From NCBI GenBank assembly GCA_900762355.1, contig CAAFGE010000038.1:1-25038 (forward strand): a DNA stretch of 25,038 nucleotides, given 5' to 3'. Source of the DNA: an uncultured Collinsella sp. Lineage in GTDB: Bacteria; Actinomycetota; Coriobacteriia; Coriobacteriales; Coriobacteriaceae. The notes under the pieces are model-generated. The model ran no database searches. It had not been told where the DNA came from and saw only the letters and a program-made list of their open reading frames with translations. This document shows, piece after piece, positions 8,816 through 14,793 of this stretch. Within the stretch, counting starts at the first letter, position 1. Every line of letters starts with the position of its first letter. The position numbers were made by a program, and so were the translations under genes.

Positions 8816-9346
8816 ATGACGGAATCATTTGAGCAGATTGCCGCGCATAACGAAGAGCTCGCACGCGATATTGTCGAGCGTGCAAGCTTTCGTGGTGTGA
8901 CGGTTTCGACGGCTGAATCTCTGACAGCTGGCATGATCGCCTCGACGATCGCCGATATCCCTGGTGCCTCGGCGGTGCTGCGTGGCGGTGCGGTGACCTA
9001 CTGCGATGAGATTAAGCATCGCGTGCTGGGTGTTGAGCAGGAGACGCTCGACCGCTACACTGCGGTGTCGCACCAGACTGCGCGCGAGATGGCGTCGGGT
9101 TCGCTGGAGCTGTACCAGAGCGATATTGCAGTGAGCGCAACGGGTTATGCCGGCCCCGGCGGTGGTACTGAGGACGATCCGGCGGGCACTTTCTATATTG
9201 GCTGGGCGCATCGTTCCGCCGATGGGGGCGTGCCGGTCGTGGACTTTGTGCGCTGCCACTATGAGGGTGACCGTTCGTGTGTTCGTGCCCATGCGGTCAC
9301 GGAGGCATTGGGTCGCATTGCCCTTGTGCTCAATTCTATGGAATAG
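8816..9346 (+). CDS. Stand-alone CinA C-terminal domain (NMN amidohydrolase, PncC)
   Basis: Nicotinamide-nucleotide amidohydrolase domain, which converts NMN to nicotinate mononucleotide in pyridine-nucleotide salvage. Motifs are STAESLTAG with the presumed catalytic Ser, the GGAVTYCDEIK segment, and SATGYAGPGGG. The 176 residues cover only the C-terminal domain. The N-terminal molybdopterin-binding-like domain of full-length CinA (about 410 residues) is absent, and the upstream DNA is pgsA, so this is a complete one-domain version rather than a truncation inside the window. The gene ends just before a hairpin at 9354. No strong ribosome-binding site precedes ATG 8816. Confidence 0.9.
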   Translation: MTESFEQIAAHNEELARDIVERASFRGVTVSTAESLTAGMIASTIADIPGASAVLRGGAVTYCDEIKHRVLGVEQETLDRYTAVSHQTAREMASGSLELYQSDIAVSATGYAGPGGGTEDDPAGTFYIGWAHRSADGGVPVVDFVRCHYEGDRSCVRAHAVTEALGRIALVLNSME

Positions 9347-9353
9347 ACGTGTT

Positions 9354-9377
9354 TTAAGGGGCCTCCGAGCCCCTTAA
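9354..9377 (+). terminator. Probable terminator after the rnj-pncC operon
   Basis: A perfect 9-bp stem TTAAGGGGC / GCCCCTTAA with a 6-nt loop begins 8 nt after the pncC stop. No real T-run follows (only TTG), so it is a weak intrinsic terminator by sequence; its position at the operon end supports it. Confidence 0.55.
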
Positions 9378-9385
9378 TTGTGGAG

Positions 9386-9547
9386 ATGGGGACCTTAGGC
9401 TCATTGGCGTTTGTGCTGGTTGTAGATGTATTTTTGCCTGCCTTGTTCATATTTGGTCCTTTGTGGTCAAGCATTTGGTCAGTGTTTGGTCGGCGTTTGG
9501 TTGGGTTTTGGAAAGACCGCCTGCATATGATTGGCCTGAACGGTTGA
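9386..9547 (+). CDS. Possible 53-residue hydrophobic membrane peptide
   Basis: An open frame from ATG 9386 to TGA 9545 would encode a very hydrophobic peptide (LAFVLVVDVFLPALFIFG) followed by a basic, Trp-containing tail (GRRLVGFWKDR). GGAG abuts the ATG, which is too close to act as a normal ribosome-binding site, and the stop overlaps the recA -35 box. It could be a small membrane protein, or simply a chance reading of a T-rich regulatory stretch, since the TTTGGTC repeats inside it fall in different frames. No family was recognised. Confidence 0.2.
   Translation: MGTLGSLAFVLVVDVFLPALFIFGPLWSSIWSVFGRRLVGFWKDRLHMIGLNG
9452..9502 (+). repeat. TTTGGTC repeats at 11-bp pitch upstream of recA
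   Basis: TTTGGTC begins at 9452, 9474 and 9485, with TTTGGTT at 9496 and a degenerate TGTGGTC at 9462. Intact units are spaced 22, 11 and 11 bp, close to whole turns of the helix. The block ends about 40 bp before the recA -35 box. The spacing is not a multiple of three, so it is not explained by a coding repeat. Confidence 0.6.
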
Positions 9548-9572
9548 CCACGAACAGCCGTTCGTTTATTAT
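9544..9572 (+). promoter_or_regulatory. recA promoter
   Basis: TTGACC (9544-9549) and TATTAT (9567-9572) are separated by exactly 17 bp, close to the main sigma-factor consensus. The spacer holds the LexA box at 9551-9564, so LexA binding would block polymerase. Confidence 0.85.
9551..9564. promoter_or_regulatory. LexA (SOS) box of recA
   Basis: CGAACAGCCGTTCG is a perfect match to the Gram-positive LexA box CGAAC-N4-GTTCG and lies between the -35 and -10 elements of the recA promoter. LexA itself is encoded in the window. Confidence 0.92.
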
Positions 9573-9602
9573 CGATGCAGGTTGTTAAGAGGAGGGCTAT
9601 TC

Positions 9603-10751
9603 ATGGCCAAGAATTCAGGTCCCGTACGTACCGTTCATGCTCGCACGACGGGTAAAGAGCGCGATGAGATGATCGCCACCACCAAGGCCGAGATCGAGAA
9701 GAAATTCGGCCAGGGTTCCATCATGAGGTACGGCGACGGTGGTCCCGAGCTCGAGGTCGAGGCCATTCCCACGGGCGCCCTGGCCCTCGATGCCGCGCTG
9801 GGTATCGGCGGCGTGCCGCGCGGCCGAATCGTCGAGATCTACGGTCCCGAGTCCTCCGGTAAGACGACGCTTTCGCTCGAGATCCTGGCCGAGGCCCAGG
9901 CAATGGGTGGCGTTGTGGCATTTATCGATGCCGAGCACGCGCTCGATCCCACGTATGCCGCGCGCATCGGCGTGGATATCGACGAGGTGCTCATTTCCCA
10001 GCCCGATACGGGTGAGCAGGCGCTCGAGATCGTTGACATGCTCGTGCGTTCCGGCGCCATCGATGCCATCGTCGTCGACTCCGTCGCCGCGCTGACCCCG
10101 CGTGCCGAGATCGAGGGAGAAATCGGCGACACTACGGTCGGTCTTCAGGCTCGCCTGATGAGCCAAGCTCTTCGCAAGCTCGCCGGCTCGCTGTCCAAGT
10201 CCAACACGACGTGCATCTTCATTAACCAGCTGCGTGAGAAGATCGGCGTCATGTTCGGCAACCCCGAGACTACGACGGGCGGCCGCGCCCTTAAGTTCTT
10301 CTCTTCGGTGCGTATCGACATTCGCCGCATCGACAGCATTAAGCTTAAGGACGAGGTTATCGGTAACCGCGTGCGCGCCAAGGTCGTTAAGAACAAGGTG
10401 GCAGCTCCGTTCCGTTCTGCTGAGTTCGACATCATGTACGGTACGGGCATCTCTAAGGAGGGCTCGATTCTGGACATGGCTGTCGAGTGCGGCATCTGCA
10501 AGAAGATGGGCTCCTGGTTTGCCTATGGCGAGGACAAGCTCGGCAACGGTCGCGAGGCCGCCAAGGCGTTCCTGCGCGAACACCCCGATTGCGCCGACGA
10601 GATTGAGCATAAGGTCCGTCTTGCCTGCGGGCTTGAGTTTGATGACGATGCTCCGTCCGAGGTAGAGCTGACCGATCAGCCTGCGCCTGAGGAGTTTGAC
10701 GAGCTTTACGCCATCGATGGTTCCGCCATGCTCGATGATGACGACGAGTAG
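9603..10751 (+). CDS. recA: Recombinase RecA
   Basis: DNA strand-exchange protein for homologous recombination and co-protease that triggers LexA self-cleavage. An upstream TTG at 9582 is in frame, but ATG 9603 is chosen: AAGAGGAGG at 9588-9596 is well placed and the protein then begins MAKNSG, giving 382 residues. Walker A is GPESSGKT at residues 81-88. The segments FIDAEHALDP, VDSVAALTP, INQLREKIGVMFGNPETTTGG and ALKFFSS are the expected core and DNA-binding-loop regions. The C-terminus is acidic (DDDDE). Transcription should be SOS-inducible through the LexA box in its promoter. recX follows after 11 nt. Confidence 0.98.
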   Translation: MAKNSGPVRTVHARTTGKERDEMIATTKAEIEKKFGQGSIMRYGDGGPELEVEAIPTGALALDAALGIGGVPRGRIVEIYGPESSGKTTLSLEILAEAQAMGGVVAFIDAEHALDPTYAARIGVDIDEVLISQPDTGEQALEIVDMLVRSGAIDAIVVDSVAALTPRAEIEGEIGDTTVGLQARLMSQALRKLAGSLSKSNTTCIFINQLREKIGVMFGNPETTTGGRALKFFSSVRIDIRRIDSIKLKDEVIGNRVRAKVVKNKVAAPFRSAEFDIMYGTGISKEGSILDMAVECGICKKMGSWFAYGEDKLGNGREAAKAFLREHPDCADEIEHKVRLACGLEFDDDAPSEVELTDQPAPEEFDELYAIDGSAMLDDDDE

Positions 10752-10762
10752 CGGTTACGCTC

Positions 10763-11455
10763 ATGTCGTATACGGTGACCGAGGCCACGGTCGTCTTTCC
10801 CGATAAGAAGGCGGCCTCCTCGTTCTCGAGCGGGTATGCGTCCAAAAAGCCTTGCGCTCATATCGATTGTGAGCTTGAGGGCGGTTTTGAGCGGTCCATT
10901 TGGATTCCCGTGCGGGTCGCGCGCCTGTATGTCAAAAACCGCCCCGATCTTCCCTGTGATTGGGATAACTTTCGTGAGGCGGTGCAGCTCATCGAGCGTA
11001 AATGTGCACTTACCATGGTGACTGAGATGTTATCGCGCCGCGACCATGCGACGGGTGAGGTCCGTGACAAGCTGGCTCGCTACGGCTTTCACCAGCCCGC
11101 GATCGATTTCGCCGTCGAGCGCGCCACCGAGTATCGCTTTTTAGACGAGAACCGCTTTTGCTCGTACTTTATCGAGGAACGCAAGCGGCGCGGTTGGGGA
11201 CAGCGCAAAATCGAGACCGAGCTCAAGCGACGTCATGTTGTGCTCGATGACATTCCCGGTTATCCCGAGGATTATTTTGCCGTCGAAGACGATTTGGCGC
11301 GTGCGTCAGCCCTGCTCGCCAAGCGGCGTGTTCCAGAGACGCGCGGATTCGAAAAACTGGTTCGGTTTTTGATGGGCAAGGGCTTCTCGTATCACATCGC
11401 CGCCGATGCCGTTAAGGCACGTCTCGATGCCGAATGCGAGGAATGTGCGCTTTAG
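10763..11455 (+). CDS. recX: RecA regulator RecX
   Basis: RecX binds RecA filaments and limits or modulates their activity. The recognisable RecX part is the C-terminal half, about residues 85-225, made of three-helix repeats: MLSRRDHATGEVRDKLARYGF, then FLDENRFCSYFIEERKRRGWGQRKIETELKRR, then a last repeat ending near GFSYHIAADAVKA. The N-terminal 80 residues are less conserved. The 230-residue length is within the family range. It lies 11 nt after recA without a clear ribosome-binding site, suggesting translational coupling and low expression relative to recA. A terminator-like hairpin follows at 11470. Confidence 0.92.
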   Translation: MSYTVTEATVVFPDKKAASSFSSGYASKKPCAHIDCELEGGFERSIWIPVRVARLYVKNRPDLPCDWDNFREAVQLIERKCALTMVTEMLSRRDHATGEVRDKLARYGFHQPAIDFAVERATEYRFLDENRFCSYFIEERKRRGWGQRKIETELKRRHVVLDDIPGYPEDYFAVEDDLARASALLAKRRVPETRGFEKLVRFLMGKGFSYHIAADAVKARLDAECEECAL

Positions 11456-11469
11456 GCGTATGCGTTTTG

Positions 11470-11512
11470 TGGCCCCGCCGCTCACCGCGTTTTAGCCGCC
11501 GTACTGGGGCCA
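11470..11512 (+). terminator. Probable terminator after recX
   Basis: TGGCCCC (11470-11476) pairs with GGGGCCA (11506-11512) around a long GC-rich loop and is followed by TTTATTTG. It lies 15 nt after the recX stop and directly before the rny promoter. The loop is long, so efficiency is uncertain. Confidence 0.5.
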
Positions 11513-11517
11513 TTTAT

Positions 11518-11546
11518 TTGACAGTTGTTGTGGTTCAACGTACGAT
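11518..11546 (+). promoter_or_regulatory. Promoter of the rny operon
   Basis: TTGACA (11518-11523) and TACGAT (11541-11546) are separated by exactly 17 bp. The -35 is perfect and the -10 matches 4 of 6. It predicts a transcript start near 11553 and thus a leader of about 160 nt before rny. Confidence 0.8.
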
Positions 11547-11651
11547 AAACACTGTCATTTGCTTTGTGATATGTGCTCATCTGTGATGAGTTTGTTTATA
11601 TGTTTATCTGTATCCGACCCGCATAAGCTGCGCCCATATTACTCAAATGTC

Positions 11652-11677
11652 GCGAGCCGTTCATAAGGACGGTTCGC
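11652..11677 (+). promoter_or_regulatory. Hairpin in the rny leader
   Basis: GCGAGCCGT (11652-11660) pairs with ACGGTTCGC (11669-11677), 9 bp with one G-T pair and an 8-nt loop, followed by TTTGTTGTG. It sits 35 nt before the rny start in the long leader and could be an attenuator or an RNase-sensitive structure. A weaker 5-bp hairpin (CTCAT/ATGAG near 11577-11591) followed by TTTGTTT lies upstream. Confidence 0.5.
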
Positions 11678-11712
11678 TTTGTTGTGTAACGAATCCATAA
11701 AAAGGAGTGAGC

Positions 11713-13263
11713 ATGCCTATCATTGCAGCGCTCGTTGGCATCGTTTTGGGTGCCATCGCCGCCATTGCCTACATGCGCACCGCCAAGCAGGGTAGTCTTC
11801 ACGAGGCCGACGAAAAGATCCAGTCGGCACACGCACAGGCTGAGTCCCTGATCGGTGATGCAAAGCGTCAGGCCGAGACCCTCAAAAAAGAGGCTCTGCT
11901 CGAGGCTAAAGAAGAGATCATCAAGAACAAGCAGGCCGCCGAGGCCGAGGACAAGCAGCGCAAGAGCGAGATTCGTACGCTCGAGAACCGCGTGATGCAG
12001 CGCGAGGAATCCCTCGATCGCCGCAACGACGCTCTCGACAAGCGCGAGCATCAGCTGTCCAGTCAGGCCGGTCAGGTCGAGAAGCGCTCCCGTGAGCTCG
12101 AGGAGCTCTGCGCAAAGCAGACCTCCGAGCTCGAGCGTATCGCCGACCTTACCCGCGAGGATGCCCACAAGGAGCTCCTCGATAAGGTTCGCGGCGAGGT
12201 CACCCACGAGGCCGCCACGATTATTCGCGAGTCCGAGCAGCAGGTTCGCGCCGAGTGCCACAAGACCGCCCAGGAGATTCTGTCCCTGGCGATTCAGCGC
12301 TGCGCTGCCGACCACACTGCCGAGGTCACCGTTACCTCCGTGCACATTCCCTCTGATGACCTCAAGGGCCGTATCATCGGTCGCGAGGGTCGCAACATCC
12401 GGACCTTCGAGCAGGTTTCCGGCGTCAACCTCGTGATCGACGACACGCCCGAGACCGTTGTTCTTTCGAGCTTCGACCCGGTCCGTCGTGAGACCGCCCG
12501 TGTCGCCCTCGAGAACCTCATCGCCGACGGCCGCATTCACCCTGCCCGCATCGAGGAGATGTATCACAAGGCTGCCGACCTGGTTCAGCAGCGCGTGCGC
12601 GAGGCTGGCGAGCAGGCTGCCTTCGATACCGGTATCCACGACCTGCACCCCGAGATAGTCAAGACCCTTGGTGCTTTGCGCTACCGTACCTCGTTTGGTC
12701 AGAACGTGCTTCAGCATTCCCTCGAGGTCTCTGATCTGTGCGGCGTGATGGCTTCCGAGCTTGGCCTGGACGTTGTGACCGCCAAGCGCGCCGGTCTGCT
12801 TCACGACCTGGGCAAGGCAATCGACCATGACGTCGAGGGCCCGCATGCCGTCATCGGCGCCGAGCTTGCCCGCCGTTATGGCGAGAAGCCCGTTATCGTC
12901 CACGCTATCGAGGCTCACCATGCCGACGTCGACCCCAACACGGTGCTCGATGTCCTGGTACAGGCCGCCGATGCTGTCTCTGCCTCTCGTCCCGGTGCCC
13001 GTCGTGAGTCTGCCGAGAACTACATCAAGCGTCTTGAGAAGCTCGAGGAGATCGCCAACTCCCATGACGGCGTCGAGCGTACCTATGCCATGCAGGCTGG
13101 TCGCGAGGTCCACGTCATGGTTCAGCCGGACAAGATTTCCGATGCCCAGTCCACGGTTCTGGCTCACGATATCGCCCATCAGATCGAGGAAGAGATGGAG
13201 TATCCCGGTCAGGTGCGCGTCGTCGTGATTCGCGAGAGCCGCGCTGTCGATATCGCTAAATAA
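11713..13263 (+). CDS. rny: Ribonuclease Y
   Basis: Membrane-anchored endoribonuclease that starts bulk mRNA decay in many Gram-positive bacteria. ATG 11713 is chosen over the in-frame GTG 11707 because AAAGGAG (11701-11707) is then the ribosome-binding site; this gives 516 residues, close to the Bacillus 520. Order: an N-terminal membrane segment (residues 3-20), a long charged coiled coil (about 30-190) rich in Glu, Lys and Ala, a KH RNA-binding domain with GRIIGREGRN at 219-228, and an HD domain with the catalytic His-Asp pair at 364-365 in LLHDLGKAIDHD. It has its own promoter and leader and is followed after 1 nt by the GHKL-ATPase gene. Confidence 0.97.
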   Translation: MPIIAALVGIVLGAIAAIAYMRTAKQGSLHEADEKIQSAHAQAESLIGDAKRQAETLKKEALLEAKEEIIKNKQAAEAEDKQRKSEIRTLENRVMQREESLDRRNDALDKREHQLSSQAGQVEKRSRELEELCAKQTSELERIADLTREDAHKELLDKVRGEVTHEAATIIRESEQQVRAECHKTAQEILSLAIQRCAADHTAEVTVTSVHIPSDDLKGRIIGREGRNIRTFEQVSGVNLVIDDTPETVVLSSFDPVRRETARVALENLIADGRIHPARIEEMYHKAADLVQQRVREAGEQAAFDTGIHDLHPEIVKTLGALRYRTSFGQNVLQHSLEVSDLCGVMASELGLDVVTAKRAGLLHDLGKAIDHDVEGPHAVIGAELARRYGEKPVIVHAIEAHHADVDPNTVLDVLVQAADAVSASRPGARRESAENYIKRLEKLEEIANSHDGVERTYAMQAGREVHVMVQPDKISDAQSTVLAHDIAHQIEEEMEYPGQVRVVVIRESRAVDIAK

Positions 13264-13264
13264 C

Positions 13265-14350
13265 ATGAGCGACGCGAACGAGCTCATCTCATTTATCGCG
13301 TCGATGTCGGGGGAGGGCAACCTTCGCGTCGAGGAGAACCTTGGCGAGGGGTATGTCCGCCTCCGCGTTTCGGAGGCCGAGCGGCGCCAGGCAAAGCACG
13401 ACATTCAGCATGTCGAGGATATCGTCATCGAAATGCTCCGTAATGCTCGCGATGCCGGCGCCGACAAGGTCTTTCTCGCTACGACCAAGGAAGATGGCAT
13501 CCGCACGCTTGTCTTTCTGGATAACGGCTCGGGTGTTCCGCAGGATATGCAAGAGCGAATCTTCGATGCTCGCGTTACCTCCAAGCTCGAGAGCATGAAG
13601 ATGGACCGTTGGGGCGTTCACGGTCGTGGCATGGCATTGTTTTCGATCAAGCAGAACACCGACGAGGCCCGTGTGGTCACGTCCGGTGTCGATCTTGGTT
13701 CAGCCTTTAAGGTGAGCGTTGCGGCCGACCGCCTCAGTGAGCGCGCCGATCAGTCCAGCTGGCCCCAGGCCGTCAAGGATGAGGATGGACGTTATGTCTG
13801 TGCTCGCGGTCCGCATAATATTATTCGCGCTGCCTGTGAGTTTGCGCTCGAGGAGTTGCGTGGTTGCGATGTCTATCTTGGTTCTCCGTCTGAGATTGCC
13901 GCGACCCTTTATGCTCAGGCGTCAAGCCGGCTCGATACGTCGCGTCTCCTGTTTATTGATGACGAGAGCGAGCTTCCGGTTGTCGATCGTTTAGGCCTTG
14001 CCTCTGATGCCGAGGACTTTATCCGCATCTGTTCGGGTTTGGGTCTTGAGATGTCCGAGCGCACGGCACATCGCATTTTGGCAGGGCAGATTAAGCCCGT
14101 TCGCGGTGTGACCGCGCGTCTGCTGCGCGAGCGTGATTCTTCCTCGCATGCGCCGGTTCCTGTCGATCTTGCGAAAGATCGTCGCGGGCTACGTATTGCC
14201 AAGGATGACATGGCACAGTTTTCGCGTGCTGTGGAGCGCGACTTTAATGACCTTGCCACCCGGTACTATCTCAACCTTTGCGGCGACCCAAAGATTCGCG
14301 TTTCGCGTGATCGAATCACCGTGACATTCGATCTTGCCAAAGAGGAATAG
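13265..14350 (+). CDS. Uncharacterised GHKL-fold ATPase
   Basis: Has the Bergerat ATP-binding fold shared by gyrase B, Hsp90, histidine kinases and MutL. The N-box is E56-x3-N60-A-R-D63-A, the G1 box D86-NGSG, and the G2-like box GVHGRGMALFSI at 117-128. No histidine-kinase phosphoacceptor, MutL endonuclease motif or Hsp90 tail is visible. The remaining 230 residues include a segment with several Arg/Ser-rich stretches, and I recognise no domain there. The start is one base after the rny stop and no ribosome-binding site is apparent, so translation is probably coupled to rny. It lies between rny and spoVS, where Bacillus has ymdB. A link to RNase Y or SpoVS is an inference from position only. 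Confidence 0.8.
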   Translation: MSDANELISFIASMSGEGNLRVEENLGEGYVRLRVSEAERRQAKHDIQHVEDIVIEMLRNARDAGADKVFLATTKEDGIRTLVFLDNGSGVPQDMQERIFDARVTSKLESMKMDRWGVHGRGMALFSIKQNTDEARVVTSGVDLGSAFKVSVAADRLSERADQSSWPQAVKDEDGRYVCARGPHNIIRAACEFALEELRGCDVYLGSPSEIAATLYAQASSRLDTSRLLFIDDESELPVVDRLGLASDAEDFIRICSGLGLEMSERTAHRILAGQIKPVRGVTARLLRERDSSSHAPVPVDLAKDRRGLRIAKDDMAQFSRAVERDFNDLATRYYLNLCGDPKIRVSRDRITVTFDLAKEE

Positions 14351-14356
14351 TGCCTT

Positions 14357-14374
14357 TACCGAGTCCACTCGGTA
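14357..14374 (+). repeat. Perfect 7-bp hairpin before spoVS
   Basis: TACCGAG / CTCGGTA around a TCCA loop, 6 nt after the stop of the GHKL gene. There is no T-run. It may be a weak terminator, a processing site or an operator for spoVS. Confidence 0.5.
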
Positions 14375-14424
14375 CGATACAGTTATTGCAGTTAAAACGT
14401 ACTTTTAAACGCAGGAGTTTCTTC

Positions 14425-14742
14425 ATGGATTGCCTGAAGGTATCAAGCAAATCATCGCCCGCGTCCGTTGCCGGCGCCATCGCCGGCATGGTCAAGGATG
14501 GTGTTCCCGTCAACATTCAGTGTGTCGGCGCCGGTGCGGTCAACCAGGCCATAAAGGCCGTGGCTATCGCGCGCGGTTTTTTGATTCCAACCGGGTTTGA
14601 TATTTCCTGCGCGCCTGTGTTCTCCGACATCCTTATTAACGGGGAGTCGCGCACGGCCATCCGTCTTTCTATTTACGTTCACCAGATCAATCGAGCTGCT
14701 ATGGATAACGTCGTCATGGATGATGTCAAGCCTGTGGCATAG
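14425..14742 (+). CDS. spoVS: SpoVS-like Alba-superfamily protein
   Basis: SpoVS is a small protein of the Alba-like nucleic-acid-binding superfamily. In Bacillus it affects sporulation stage V and septation. ATG 14425 is chosen over the in-frame GTG 14350, since CAGGAG (14412-14417) is well spaced and the product then starts MDCLKVSSKSSP. Core motifs are VAGAIAGMVKDG, GAGAVNQAIKAVAIARGF and FSDILINGESRTAIRL. At 105 residues it is about 20 longer than Bacillus SpoVS (86) because of a C-terminal tail. It occurs here beside rny in an apparently non-sporulating lineage, so a vegetative role is more likely. Confidence 0.93.
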   Translation: MDCLKVSSKSSPASVAGAIAGMVKDGVPVNIQCVGAGAVNQAIKAVAIARGFLIPTGFDISCAPVFSDILINGESRTAIRLSIYVHQINRAAMDNVVMDDVKPVA

Positions 14743-14762
14743 CTTCTGCTTGCCTCGATTCG

Positions 14763-14771
14763 CCCCCCCCC
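14763..14771 (+). repeat. C9 homopolymer between spoVS and miaB
   Basis: Nine consecutive C lie 20 nt before the spoVS-miaB gap ends and about 10 nt upstream of the miaB ribosome-binding site. Such tracts can slip during replication; this one lies outside any reading frame, so it could affect transcription or translation start but not a protein sequence. Confidence 0.8.
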
Positions 14772-14793
14772 TCCATCGTTAGGACTTATGCAC

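Noticed and set aside
11596..13404. Long antisense frame of about 600 codons opposite rny
   Set aside because: It is a shadow of the strong third-position bias of rny; the translation is low in recognisable motifs, and rny is certain.
14350..14424. Upstream GTG start for spoVS overlapping the GHKL gene
   Set aside because: The extra 25 residues are not part of the SpoVS family, and the hairpin and ribosome-binding site support ATG 14425.
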